Shown: positions 20,901 to 28,635, counted from the stretch's first letter. The stretch: DNA of 64,000 bases from Lentzea kentuckyensis (GCF_002150765.1 NZ_MUYM01000036.1:100664-164663); one strand, 5' to 3'. Numbers and translations are program-made. The notes: a model not told the origin generated them from the sequence alone.

Positions 20901-21022
20901 GAGGCGATCTGGAGCGGTAGCTCCGCGGCTGTGGAACGCAGGCAGTCGAGGATGTCCAGAAAGACGTGGGTGGTGTGGGGGTCGGCCCCGATCCTGGAAC
21001 AGAAGTACCAGTCCTCAATCAC
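11990..21022 (-). CDS. 3010-residue protein of unknown family, last gene of the hydrolase-caspase operon
   Basis: I do not recognise the family. Residues 1 to about 860 look almost wholly alpha-helical. From about 900 to 2720 the protein is a chain of beta-rich modules that repeatedly look like small barrels (for example PVYGVVSGVDGTSVWVNCG near 911, LVGTVSFDSTGAAVVHEL, GDVTARILPSGTVTLVG and GDVLRCEVDQVRK near 2720), so S1/OB-like folds are possible but unproven. Residues about 2750-3010 are helical again. No signal peptide, convincing transmembrane helix, P-loop or catalytic signature was seen, so a cytoplasmic scaffold, sensor or protease substrate is plausible. Its GTG start overlaps the last 8 bases of the caspase gene. 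One unbroken 9-kb frame argues for selection. Confidence 0.85.
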   Translation of the reverse strand: MIEDWYFCSRIGADPHTTHVFLDILDCLRSTAAELPLQIASFEELATLQPAIRRYALLPVIEAGLGAGDARSGEQRPEVVAAARREVEHALEAVDRTIRVAGGQAVEALFTRSPGEDVVAHLATAAGACLGRSAQAPSDRPYLDTEEFTAEILLLSAALPALRQAPNSVDAFCSRDELRGLVRRAVDGRFGRRAFVLAVGIIAFTGDLLLGLGELLGRLSAPDVGVLPYEPDLLSAKARLVFGSPGSPGPDAPAADATAAIKHEIVALEVLRGLRAGAWPRQRVAEAVERLGIESGPAQAVSSVLWHAVLWELVVEIDHLGAAELIAECWIPEHHPVSGKVGVSASVASLRAWRRELEDLGGLRGYSRAASPDIQVNSGRLRLLTRFAVLTLSPWLNRRTPSGAPPGTPWFPRGKDGLVLLRLFTSVIVALRLLRTSELPATARDRLVALVLHGADVMLDLPHKQYLTNLLHGNESDNPPSMAAPLAALAVHAKSASDLAGRGSYRAVEPKWFVDFAAPEEKPEQLARQEALLRGVPAAAVLVNWVVAAMSGAVPGDTDSLVGRWRAPVGEAGGKTLAEWAMDHCLALNRTRVGPASRPAAVLRAYLGSEAMARAELRSWHESSTPEEVQSVWHAIATSWAGAPEWLGMSGSPLRHKAPAVLRALTTERLLAVFGDPEAQNWPEVEAWAEEWRQAHASVKEVRELSRVARMRMIDLLACRLRGEDTQRRVLEEVIDIELEFGLGTPTDRWMLFDHLSTGSVLPEQLTQVLRMRLLRGIYHRASVKAMRNFGQSPWIVVNQQKLDALLDRLLQTFVVSTRDINAEGADQRRVSDAIPDLWLDAHRARELVVRNVPLSIGQQKENVDARRLVGVTVDRVHDSAQFYAVRAPKKPKGLLDPHTVPNGEVVRRLTGSRTPVYGVVSGVDGTSVWVNCGLREPVHTTWTGDQPLEVGDQVAVPLVKAMHPPFRVDGRLTRLDGEARTGDVRSAEVTADRGADGHWRLRVTLSAGHVADSTPWDVKRAGTAALQRWDPDVLRSFTEWDHGVVHTVARWDGTIWLPVDWGMPELLATDAIDATADQPVRLVLVDDLLHEAAVRCCTKPGRAFVIPFAAWSRDDEATLREAVAEHGPLGLVVHAAVDLFDGRPRLRLAPDPASGRLVCTRNARWRNHFTAGDQYWAARRPDGSWVAESDTADMPRVVVNGLLGAANRGTWFTVRTWEDHEQRSGQVVGDKAQTHELRPRRTVGEFRRIVDLEERDRLRLRATAVGALHGVVRGYTEEGLPVDVEAESLTCEPITQDWRQDGLVRGRVVVVTNIGLRRARRTTGEIVPLSGREFLRGVNSNDHTVAEDFLVRARTMKGLVISVPRERQDDGLDQYAVCFEAQDAIFAADVPHTAFEHPPVKVGSLVSAVLTNNGWVFTATTRFVRVRALWEFRDESTPDNRTLPLGIIPWRGRPTMLLQSRTEPVVHLVPAEAGAEVEHLSGWRAGQARFELHGGVVEPTRTFEGEYQRVVVVAQVNGRPALLAGETRQLNPTRNARATGVTVRITRFGAGLVEIQRLFTLDEARGRREQQRPADADPLAGYRKYLAGPRLPLNASVEGSAVRLKEPWQVPVGHQPVSRVPLREGERPWVDFKYDAPAWVVLVGEEGDQRASYRDVPPVPLERFVTEFERQGLVLGVRSELRTLLRYVDRRTSSSGAVVHRFEWGYGKVVQVADGDLTIDGARLTARSSVLFHGDVVSEVEVKVSRSGRYRMDISAQHLEWGWHSWMYNEARQGTVHLAEVEPETGGEQLRIVRLHTRDPQRWRQDQRHQESTTVRMRRARISDRTKKLIVDAWREANGARQDQKNAMFALISLDSDSFVACGGSEVLFDFLRPDQLPKGSRVFMTATGIHAMTNDVALSLELGHVLGESRGRQLTASVKKRDFSARSELLSDIYRAELQSRSPHRHLRGSVYLVKLDSIRGTTAQGKIRDALARRPKALISMLRNADAPCLATVSRQRSREDGLRIEFEVEPNVVFRLRPDEIAGAVDLPSGSVVRLSFENGHVAVRTALVGDSAYLPAAGRPVVLLPMNSAVSKNDTFAQAVARGAYSVAGLPSVVLPVAAAQNGATSSERRLITSAHPKIAWIRPADGGGPKAALAENEVLVGTVSFDSTGAAVVHELDNDARRSIRLSQLSYLDGGADAVRRRVNKLGWTYHDTTTTHRDPAQPDQVVQPVTQLPLPARLTEEPAFFSRGWTLRHRQDELVSFGYPAAGFIQHLTRRGTDMMVPVAGVSRQFDGVWVEQAPGRLVHLVEGMLTTRVGNSRVPLEGFAWEHLAPGDRLILSAKVASATEIASVELRGWRPGLRAALGKRALLPVADVNVETGTVRLGQGCWYLDHALDPGAAPPTGTVWLDDTNCLALAGDRPQIERHDVVLLVENDGELEVVGAPGIEVRLAERSWARWMREALSDRPGRERLLALCGGALPATVEGRTRDAITVSRRLQRDFVPLERGQVVPVQPIGMLDGQNVLLRRGARLARCRVTDLVPGLPTAVFESSVARLRDIQELLWCHADAKGRLGFGYPNEAAGPGQNETLLRPLALIDENGQRGVLCWDRNHCRPRWLPRYAIGWTELANEEIEQHVVGVKGDVTARILPSGTVTLVGRAVNEQRVRNIHAGAAVQVEVVTSDCTPLTDKNVRFLARLYMSDMLLRLDLPADGEPPEIGDVLRCEVDQVRKENDVLSVVVTAPGNRTVPVDLPSWMFEPRPITLPPWYTGDDGTHQELLEAVRENDQERLRTAMLAWLEVHGRNALHQTDEATLDAVPLLAAVLAADALGKNEFDGAESCRDLAVRLCRHLGLRATRSRHVEPILTRWLARQPAVPFDNLWLRLDWMTLAAEISVAQRNEIQAIDQGIRARTAVRSGEHLNAVSGSLTAAVGLPVNYDEIAELSRELGVLSGLARALASHPTAGKPAQRRLLPVQRTRLRDMLDLLVAKPPMFVRDTLMRSQHRSGDDVNVLNQTIAALRRDPS

Positions 21023-23108
21023 GGTGCGTTCCTTCTTCTCTCATCGCCACGTACCGCAACACCCGGCGGAACTTCTCGACGTCCTCGGCCCGCACGGGCT
21101 CCAGCTCGGCCTCCTGGCCGAGCACCCCGGCCAGATGGCTCGGCAGGTGCCGCAGCAACTCCAGGGTGGCGAGATCGACAGGCGCCGAAGCGATCGCCGC
21201 CCAAAGCCCCTCCGTCCGCCACGTTCGCAACGGCACCTCGACCGGTGCGAGCTCGACGGCAGTGTTCGCCCGCCGCGCGGACACCACCACGTCCCAGCCG
21301 AGACCCGGCAGGTCCGCCGTCGTGACCGAGGCGTTCTCGGTCTTCTTCACCAGCTCCTTGACGGCCTCCGAAGCGTTGCCCGCCGACCAACGCCTGGCGG
21401 TCTCGATCTTCTTCGCCCGCAGATGCGCGAGGCACATCGCGTCGCCGAACCAGGTCTCGCGCGGCCCTGGCACCGCGTCGGACGGGACGTCGCCGCCCGT
21501 GGCTTCGAGCCACACGTCAAAGTCGTCGTCGTACCTGGCGGCGACCTTCGCGGCCGCCGCCCACGCGGGCCTCGCGCCAAGCACGGCGCACGCCCGCAGC
21601 AACGGCCTGTACCATTGCGGAGCAAGATCCCTTACCGCGCAGAGCAAACCCACAGCGGCGGGTTCGTCTACCCCGGACAGTTCCACGGGCTCGCCGGAAA
21701 GCCAGGGGATGCGCTGGAGGCCTCGTGACTCCGCCTGTCGCCCCAGGTGTTCCACGACCTCGTCCAGCGGCGGCAGCGCGCACGGTCCATCGGCGACTCC
21801 CACTCGGTTGCGCGCGTAGCAGGGCCAGGTGTCGCCGGACCTTCCGAGGGCGTCCGCCGTCTGCCGTGCGGCCAGCAACGCATCGACGGGCGCGTCCGCG
21901 ACCACCTGCACGACGACGTCGACCTGCGGCGCGGTCTGCTGGAGGCGGCTGACCCACACCTGGACAGCGTTGTCGGCGACGCCGTCGACCCGCACCTCGC
22001 CCGAGCACACCTGGGAGAGGACGATCGCAGGCCGCTCGCCTTCCTCCGTCTGGAGCAGAACCTGCAGGTCGGCAGGAATCCGCTCGTGCGCCATGAAATG
22101 CCGCCACCGCCGCCGTGGAGTAAGACCAAGCCCGCCGTCGCTCTGGACCAGGTCCTCGACCTCCGACAGCTCCCCGACGAGATACGCGTCGCCGAAGTCC
22201 GCGAGCACCGCCCGGATCCGGCCGCGGTCGAGGCCCCACGCAACGTCCAGGTGGATTCGAGCGGGAGGTTCACCACCCGTAGTGGCGTATGCGACAAGTC
22301 CGTACTTCTTGCGTTCGGGAGGTTCAGCATGCCCGCCCAGCCGGACCTGACGTGGTCCGCTCGCCGAGAGCGCTTTCAACACTGCGGGTGTGGGAAACTG
22401 TTCTGGACGACGTTCAGCCAGACCGATGACCTCGTTGACAAGCCTGTCCGCGTCCGGTGCGTACGCGAACTCGCCACCTTGCTCGAAAAGCCAGTCGATA
22501 AGCAGCTTGGAGAATTCCCCGCCGCCTTTCAAGCTGTCGTGCTTGGCGGGTTCACCTTCAGCACACGCCCAGAGGGTTGTCTGCTCCACTCCCTCTTTGC
22601 GGTGGCGTTTGGCAGGGAAGATCCGAGTCGGCTCTTCCAACTCGAGAGCGTTCCACAGCCGACAAGCATCGACCAGGAAAATCTGCCGCCAAAATCCGGC
22701 CACAGCATCGCTTGCGAATCCAGTCTTGAGCGATTCCAGGGAGACGTTGCTCAGCAGATCGGGAGTCGCGGAGGAGAGAGCGAGCCTCGTGCCGTCCAGC
22801 TCATAGCCGTGACCACACCAATAGACCCAAAGAACGTCCCTGCTACTCCTCTGCGGGAAGCGTCTGATAGCCTCCTTGAATTCGGCGTTCGACTTCGGAA
22901 CGCCTGCAACAGTAATCTCCGTGCCGCGCATCTCCTGTTGCGGGGAGAGGAGCAACTGGATATTCTCTCCGGGAACTCTGCATTTGAGCAACCAGTTGGC
23001 GAACCTGATCGCGTCCTGGTCCAACCCAGCGCGGTCCGCATTTTTCCAATCCGGGTACTTGGCGACACCCACGACCAGGGCGTACACGTTCTCCGGTCCG
23101 GTGGTCAC
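21015..23108 (-). CDS. caspase-like cysteine peptidase (C14/metacaspase type) with long C-terminal extension
   Basis: A 697-residue protein. The N-terminal ~270 residues form a caspase fold: YALVVGVAKYPDW at the first strand, the catalytic His in WVYWCGHGYEL (H100) and the catalytic Cys in IFLVDACRLW (C149), both intact. A following WACAEGEPA segment matches the region after the catalytic Cys in prokaryotic caspases. Residues about 300-697 are an uncharacterised extension rich in beta then helix, probably for sensing or substrate selection. Basic-residue specificity is usual for metacaspases but cannot be shown here. The GTG start at 23108 overlaps the hydrolase stop (GTGA), and the 3' end overlaps the giant gene by 8 bases, so the three proteins are almost certainly made together. 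Confidence 0.9.
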   Translation of the reverse strand: MTTGPENVYALVVGVAKYPDWKNADRAGLDQDAIRFANWLLKCRVPGENIQLLLSPQQEMRGTEITVAGVPKSNAEFKEAIRRFPQRSSRDVLWVYWCGHGYELDGTRLALSSATPDLLSNVSLESLKTGFASDAVAGFWRQIFLVDACRLWNALELEEPTRIFPAKRHRKEGVEQTTLWACAEGEPAKHDSLKGGGEFSKLLIDWLFEQGGEFAYAPDADRLVNEVIGLAERRPEQFPTPAVLKALSASGPRQVRLGGHAEPPERKKYGLVAYATTGGEPPARIHLDVAWGLDRGRIRAVLADFGDAYLVGELSEVEDLVQSDGGLGLTPRRRWRHFMAHERIPADLQVLLQTEEGERPAIVLSQVCSGEVRVDGVADNAVQVWVSRLQQTAPQVDVVVQVVADAPVDALLAARQTADALGRSGDTWPCYARNRVGVADGPCALPPLDEVVEHLGRQAESRGLQRIPWLSGEPVELSGVDEPAAVGLLCAVRDLAPQWYRPLLRACAVLGARPAWAAAAKVAARYDDDFDVWLEATGGDVPSDAVPGPRETWFGDAMCLAHLRAKKIETARRWSAGNASEAVKELVKKTENASVTTADLPGLGWDVVVSARRANTAVELAPVEVPLRTWRTEGLWAAIASAPVDLATLELLRHLPSHLAGVLGQEAELEPVRAEDVEKFRRVLRYVAMREEGTHRD

Positions 23109-24325
23109 GGTTCCGTCCCGCCGTTGATCACCCCGGCCAGCGAGTCGTAGAACCTCTTGTTGTCGAAGTAGGCACTGTGGGCGGTGGGCATGCCCTCCTC
23201 GTTGTCGACCTCGACGTCCACGGCCCAGCCGGGGAAGATCGGCGCCGCCAGATAGGACAGCACGTCCTTGCGGTCGTAGTAGTTGAACCACGGCGGCAGG
23301 CCGGCGGGCAGGTCGGCGCCCACCGCCAGGCCGGGCAGGGCGTCCAGCTCGAACAGCAGCGGTCCTTGCGAACCGACGGTCACGAGCGTTCGCACCGCGG
23401 GGAGCGAATCCATGAGCATGAGGTCGAGGCTCGCGATTCCGCCCAGGCTGTGGCCGACCAGCACCACGTCGTCATCCGCCGCCTCGACCACGCCGGCGAT
23501 CGCCGCGCGCAGGTCATCACCGCGGGTCAGGTAGCGGACGATGTCGCCCATCGCCGGCTGCGCGCCGTCGGTGAACGGGACGCGCCACCGTTCCGCCGCC
23601 CAGCCGCCCAGCCGCTTCGCCACTCTGGCGCCGAAGTCGGCGACGTCGTCCCAGACGCCCAGTTGGCCGCCGCCCAGGCCGTGCTGCACCAACTCGACAA
23701 ACCTCTTTCTGGTGTCGCCGTGCAACGGCAGGACGGCGTGCTCACGCAGGAGCACCTCTCGGCAGGTCGCCGCGACGATCGCTCTCGCGAGCATGGTGCG
23801 CACCTTTTCCTGACCGGCCGGCTCGACGGCCTGGCGAATCGCCTGGCTCACAACCGGTGACTCGCAGATCTGACGCACGGCCGAAGCGAACGGCGTTTCC
23901 AGATCACGAGCGGCGAGTTCGGCGGCGAGATCGCCGGTTCCGGGCAGCTGCGCCAACCGGTCACGCAGAACCTCAGCGAATCCGCGAACGCCGGGCAGCG
24001 GCGGGGCCACCGGTTGCCGCGAGGTGGTAACCGCCGCCAGAAAACGGAGGTCGTGCAACGGGTCGGCGTCCAAAACCGTCCACTTCGCCGTCTTCAGGTC
24101 TTCCGTGAAGTCCAGCCCCGCGGGAGCAGAGGACGCCTTGCCATCGTAATCGGGAATGCTAGCACCGCCAAACGCAAGGCTCGTTCCGAGGAACTCGCCC
24201 CAGCCGCACGGCATGACGACGAGCTGCGCCACCCGCGTGCACATCCGCTCCTGAAAGATCTCGAACATGCGCGAATAGCGGTCTTCACGAACGCCGGTTC
24301 CATGAACGAAAACAACCGTGGTCAT
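23105..24325 (-). CDS. alpha/beta-hydrolase (lipase/esterase-like), first gene of the caspase operon
   Basis: A 406-residue alpha/beta-hydrolase. It opens with the oxyanion-type motif VVFVHGTGVRED, has the nucleophile elbow GHSLGG (Ser near 293) and a candidate catalytic His in TAHSAYF near 381. A helical insertion of about 200 residues separates the first strand region from the nucleophile. There is no signal peptide, so it should be intracellular; membrane-lipid or protein-ester substrates are possible. The ATG at 24325 is chosen because the fold starts at once (MTTVVFVHG). It heads the operon, and the divergent region to 24614 must hold its promoter. Pairing with a caspase-like protease suggests a conflict or cell-death role, as inference. 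Confidence 0.88.
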   Translation of the reverse strand: MTTVVFVHGTGVREDRYSRMFEIFQERMCTRVAQLVVMPCGWGEFLGTSLAFGGASIPDYDGKASSAPAGLDFTEDLKTAKWTVLDADPLHDLRFLAAVTTSRQPVAPPLPGVRGFAEVLRDRLAQLPGTGDLAAELAARDLETPFASAVRQICESPVVSQAIRQAVEPAGQEKVRTMLARAIVAATCREVLLREHAVLPLHGDTRKRFVELVQHGLGGGQLGVWDDVADFGARVAKRLGGWAAERWRVPFTDGAQPAMGDIVRYLTRGDDLRAAIAGVVEAADDDVVLVGHSLGGIASLDLMLMDSLPAVRTLVTVGSQGPLLFELDALPGLAVGADLPAGLPPWFNYYDRKDVLSYLAAPIFPGWAVDVEVDNEEGMPTAHSAYFDNKRFYDSLAGVINGGTEP

Positions 24326-24614
24326 GCAGGCGTCCGATCTACTCCGAAACTGCGCCAATTCTCTGGGGGTTAATCAGAACGGCACCACTCTGCGTTACCA
24401 GCACCCGAAGCAACGCCGAAGGTTCACTCAATCGGCCCAGCAAGTCGATCTGGCGTGGAAATACGCGCCCTCTCCCGCCGGACGTTCGCTCCGATGCCCG
24501 CGCCGATGCCTCTCTGTCAGCCGCGAGCCGGATCATGGTCGGGATTCCTGTTCCCAAGTATGTAACCCAGTCGTCGGTTCACACGATGAGAGGACCGCGA
24601 GCGGAGGACAGCTG

Positions 24615-25008
24615 ATGACAAAGAAGAGACTCGGCCTGGTTGCCCGTACGGCGACACTGCTGTTGACAGCGGGTTTCCTGTACATGCTGCTTAAGCCTGG
24701 TCCTGACATCATGAGCGCGCCTTCGTCGAACGGTCAGCAGACATCCAGCTCAGCACCGACTTCTCGCCGTTCCGAGGTCGAAGAGGTCGCCGAGGCGTTA
24801 CGCCGGCTCGTCGACGCGCCGGACTCAGTGATCGCCGCGTCCAGCCGCGGCGAGGTCCAGGACAAGGCCCGCGTCGCGGTGCCTGCCGGCTCGACGGTGC
24901 AAGTGGACGAGGGGACGTGGGCGCCCGACGGCGCGCGTGGGGGAATCATCGTGGTCACGCTCCAACCGCCTGGGCAGCAAGAGGGCACCTACGCCGCTGT
25001 CATGGTGT
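24615..25008 (+). pseudogene. membrane-anchored small protein truncated by IS-B
   Basis: Starts at an ATG with GCGGAGGA at 24601-24608. It has a basic N-terminus and one hydrophobic segment (residues about 8-24, then KPGPD), a Ser/Thr-rich linker and a small extracytoplasmic domain with a SEVEEVAEALRRLV helix. About 130 native residues are left; from 25009 the frame reads into the IS-B end and stops at 25067 after a short artificial tail. Family not recognised. It may still make a nearly complete protein. Confidence 0.65.
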
Positions 25009-26217
25009 TGTGCGTGCCGAAAACCTCATCCATGCAGGTTAAGCGGCATAGTGATACTCGTGGATGACTCCGCCGAGACGGTCCTGTCGATCTACGTTGA
25101 GGTGTTCGATCTGGCCTGGCTCAAGAGGCTGGGGCCGGGCTCGTAGGGGTGCTGCCGCGGCGAGTGATCGGTGGGTTCGGTGCTCGTTGTAGTACCGCTC
25201 GTACTCGCGCAGCGCGTGTTGTAGGTGGGTGTGGTTCCAGATCAGTGTCCGGTCCAGCAGTTCGGCGCGAAGCGTCTTCACCCAGCGTTCGACGATGGAG
25301 TTCATGCGAGGCACCCGGACGCCGGTCAGGATCGTCGCGATCCCCGCGGTGCCGAGGATCTCGTCGATCACTGCCGGGTACTTGCCGTCGCGGTCGCGAA
25401 TAAGGAACCTGATCCGCGCGACGTATCCGGTGTCCTCGAGGTCCATGAGCAGGTTGCGGATGGCCTGGGTGACCCAGGCATGGGTGGGATGTGCGGTGGT
25501 GCCGACTATCCATACGCGCCGGCTGGCGTGGTGGATGGCGGCGAGAATGTACTGGCGCTGACCAGTCAGCGTGACCGTTTCAATGAATTCCATCGCCAGG
25601 ATCGCCTCGGCCTGCGAGCGCAGGAAGTCAGCCCAGGTAACCGTTGTCCGGCGCGGGGCCGGATCGACGCCGGCAGTCTTGAGGATCTCCCACACCGTCG
25701 ACGCGGCGATCGCGACACCGAGCAGCGCGAGTTCGCCGTGGATGCGTCGATACCCCCACGAGGGGTCTCGGTTGCCAGGCGCAGGACGAGACGGCGGATC
25801 GAAGCGACCGTGCGCGGACGCCCAGTCCTACGGTTCACGCTCATGCGGGCATGACGGCGCTTGATCACGTCGCGATGCCACCTCAGCACCGTATTCGGGC
25901 TCACCAGGAGCCGGAGCCGGCACAGCGTCGCGCGGGCCAGGGGCGCGAGTAAAGCGGCGAGCAACGCCCTGTCCTCGGGTAGCAATCGTGGGCGCTGAGC
26001 CCCGAGTTGCCGGTGCAGGACCGCGAGTTGGTGGCGTAGCGCCGAGGATCTCGACGTCCTTCTCACGGTCGGTCATGCGCAAGAGCCATAGCGCGGCGAA
26101 GGCGTGGGAGACGGCGAGGTGGGCGAAGCGGACCAGCACGGCCGCGATCATGCCGGATGACGATCGGCAACTTGCCGATACCGCTGACCTGCACGGACGT
26201 ACTTCTCGGCACGCACA
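25009..26217 (-). mobile_element. insertion sequence IS-B (about 1.21 kb), decayed
   Basis: Ends are inverted TGTGCGTGCCGA at 25009 and its complement ending at 26217. The single transposase gene inside is broken by two frameshifts. Fragments of the same element occur at 28636-28848 and 50211-50272. No target duplication was recognised. Confidence 0.8.
25039..26151 (-). pseudogene. IS-B transposase, DDE/integrase-core, two frameshifts
   Basis: The protein can be followed through three reading frames. MIAAVLVRFAHLAVSHAFAA to DREKDVEIL is in the first; after a shift near 26040, ALRHQLAVLHRQLGAQRPRL through VSPNTVLRWHRDV and the RRTGRPRT motif; after a second shift near 25770, NRDPSWGYRRIHGEL followed by the catalytic core (FLIRDRDGKYP, MNSIVERWVKTLRAELLD) to the end HRSLAAAAPL. 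Each shift looks like a few lost or gained bases. The product cannot be functional without multiple frameshifts. Confidence 0.85.
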
Positions 26218-26555
26218 CGGCTGGCGGCCATCACCAAGCACGTGGTGAACCTCGGGCTGCCCACACTGGAGAAGTCTGCACGTGGCGACTAGGAACTTTC
26301 GGGGCCACGTGGCGGCGCGAGTGGACATGCGGCGCAATCTGCGCGCGTTTGTCGGTAGCGCGGGTTAGGCTATCGAGCGCTAGTGCAGATGGACCCCGAA
26401 GCGTCGCGCAACGGGCGACGCATCGGGTCACATCCTTGAGTCGCGTCAGGAAGATACCCCGAGCACATCTTCGTTACAGACTTTGCCACGAAGGTGTGAT
26501 GTTTCGCTCGTCTCCCTTGCGTTGCTGCCGGGTCCCGTTCTTGAAGGGACGATCA

Positions 26556-28490
26556 TTGAAGCTGATCAACGCAAAGGTGACCTACTACCGGTCGATCGAG
26601 GACTCGGAGGAGTTCGAGATCGAGCCTGACGTGACCTGTCTGGTTGGTAAGAACGAGTCGGGCAAGACGACCGTGTTGCAGGCGCTCTACCGCCTCAACC
26701 CCGTGGAACCTGTCGCGCTCGACGAGGTGGTCGACTTCCCCGCCAAGCTCACTCGCCGCCGTCGCGACTGGCGTCCGAGGCAGAAGATCCCAGTAGTCGT
26801 GGCCACGTTCCGCTACGACGAGACCGAGATCAAGCTGATCGAGGCGGATCTCGGGCCCGATGCGTTGCACAGCCCGGAGTTCACGGTCACCATCGGCTAC
26901 CGTAACAAGGGCACGTCTTTCGGTCATCGCTACAACGAGGCCGCGATCGTCAAGCACCTCCGGTCCGGTCTCGACCTGCCATCCGTCGCAGCCGCCAAGA
27001 TCAACGCAACCAGCACGATCGAGGACCTGCTCAACGCCCTCGACGGGCTCGAGGAACCCCCTGCTGCGGCAACCTCCCTCGCCGAGCGGATCCGGTCATG
27101 GCGTGACGAGAGCATCGGGTGCTACCTGATCGACAAGTACGGGTCTCCCTACATGCCGAAGTTCGTCTACTTCGGCGACTACGACGTCATGCCGGGGAAG
27201 GTGTCGATCCCCGACCTGATCGCGCGCCGGAAGGCCGGCACGCTGGAACGTGGGGAGGTGGCGTTGGTCAGTCTCCTCGACATGGCCGGCGTCACCCTTG
27301 AGGATTTCCAGGTGACGGACCGGCACGAGCGGCTGATCCGGGAGTTGGAGAACTCCGGGAACGTCATCTCCGACGAGGTGTTCGAGTACTGGTCACAGAA
27401 CACCGACCTCGAGGTCCAGCTTGAGGTTCTGCCGGTTGAAGACGGTGCTCTCGCGCCGCTGGACCAGGGGCCGATCCTGCAGATCCGTGTCCGCAACCAG
27501 CGCCATAAGGTGTCGGTGCCCTTCGACGACCGCTCCCGCGGGTTCGTCTGGTTCTTCAGCTTCCTGGCCTACTTCAACAAGTTGGAAGAAGCCGAGGAAA
27601 ACGACCTCATCCTGCTCCTCGACGAGCCGGGCCTGTCCCTGCACGGGCGCGCCCAGGAGGACCTGCTCTCGCTGATCGACAAGCGGCTGGCACCCAAACA
27701 CCAGGTCATCTACACCACGCACTCCCCGTTCATGGTGTCCTCCCAGCACCTGCAGCGCGTCCGCACGGTCATCGACAAGGACCAGGTTGGCACCAACGTG
27801 TCCTCTGACATCCTCAAGGCAGACGCCGACACCGCCTTCCCGCTGCTCGCCGCGATGGGCATCGAGATGACCCAGACGCTGTTCATCGGCGAGAACACGC
27901 TCCTGCTCGAAGGCCCGAGCGACCTGATCTATCTCGACGTCCTCAGCGACGCCGCCGAGTCGGCCGGCCGCACAGGACTCGACAGCCGTTGGGTCAAGAC
28001 CCCCATCGGCGGCTCGGGAAAGCTGTCGACCTTCGCGACTCTGCTCGGCGCCAACAAGCTCAACGTCGCCGTCCTCATCGATTCCAGCACCAAGGACACC
28101 CAGGCCGTCAAGCGGCTCCGCGACAACGACCAGCTCGCCAGCCAGGGTCTGGTCGAGATCCGCGAGTTCACCGGTGCCGGCGATTCCGACGTCGAAGACC
28201 TCTTCGAACCGGCGTTCTATCTCGACCTCGTCAACCGCGCTTTCGCGGACGAGCTACCCAACCCGATCACGCTGGCGGATCTCAACACGAACAACCCGCG
28301 GATCGTTCGGCAGATCGAGGACCACTTCCGCGAACACAACATCACCAACGGCCGGTTCAACCACTACAAGCCGGCAGCCGTCCTGGTCCGCGAACAGGCC
28401 ACCTTCATCCCCAAGCTGAGCACGGACGTCCTCGATCGGGCCGAACGCCTGTTCATCCGGCTCAACTCGTTGGTCCGACGCGACAGCTAA
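26556..28490 (+). CDS. OLD-family ATP-dependent nuclease (ABC-type ATPase + Toprim)
   Basis: A 644-residue overcoming-lysogenization-defect type protein. The N-terminal SMC/RecF-like ATPase has Walker A GKNESGKTT (about 31-39) and Walker B LILLLDEPGLSLH (about 351-363) followed by the switch histidine region TTHSPFM. The C-terminal Toprim nuclease half shows LLLEGPSD (acidic residue near 450), a GGSGK loop and VLIDSSTKD (near 507). I start at the TTG at 26556 because AAGGGA lies 6 bases upstream and the family begins with a strand then YRSIxD; ATG 26499 is an alternative. No UvrD-like helicase follows, so this resembles stand-alone class 1 OLD enzymes, several of which act against phage. A strong hairpin terminator follows. 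Confidence 0.9.
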   Translation: MKLINAKVTYYRSIEDSEEFEIEPDVTCLVGKNESGKTTVLQALYRLNPVEPVALDEVVDFPAKLTRRRRDWRPRQKIPVVVATFRYDETEIKLIEADLGPDALHSPEFTVTIGYRNKGTSFGHRYNEAAIVKHLRSGLDLPSVAAAKINATSTIEDLLNALDGLEEPPAAATSLAERIRSWRDESIGCYLIDKYGSPYMPKFVYFGDYDVMPGKVSIPDLIARRKAGTLERGEVALVSLLDMAGVTLEDFQVTDRHERLIRELENSGNVISDEVFEYWSQNTDLEVQLEVLPVEDGALAPLDQGPILQIRVRNQRHKVSVPFDDRSRGFVWFFSFLAYFNKLEEAEENDLILLLDEPGLSLHGRAQEDLLSLIDKRLAPKHQVIYTTHSPFMVSSQHLQRVRTVIDKDQVGTNVSSDILKADADTAFPLLAAMGIEMTQTLFIGENTLLLEGPSDLIYLDVLSDAAESAGRTGLDSRWVKTPIGGSGKLSTFATLLGANKLNVAVLIDSSTKDTQAVKRLRDNDQLASQGLVEIREFTGAGDSDVEDLFEPAFYLDLVNRAFADELPNPITLADLNTNNPRIVRQIEDHFREHNITNGRFNHYKPAAVLVREQATFIPKLSTDVLDRAERLFIRLNSLVRRDS

Positions 28491-28506
28491 CGCCACACTG
28501 CACCGT

Positions 28507-28550
28507 CACGCCGCTGCCCGATCCAGATGTCTGGATCAGGCAGCGGCGTG
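28507..28550 (+). terminator. long hairpin terminator after the OLD gene
   Basis: Two 21-base arms with one mismatch (starting CACGCCGCTGCC, centre ATCCAGA-TG-TCTGGAT) form a near-perfect hairpin 16 bases past the OLD stop codon. Confidence 0.8.
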
Positions 28551-28635
28551 TCGGGTTGCTTGGTGCAGAGAAACTTCACCAAGCGCAAGGTGAAGCTCGA
28601 CACGAACACGCCTGCATCGCTGTCCTCTTCTCCGT

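Noticed and set aside
26157..26555. An upstream in-frame extension of the OLD protein of up to 133 residues
   Set aside because: The extension begins inside IS-B and lacks protein-like composition; the family's fold starts at the TTG with its own ribosome site.
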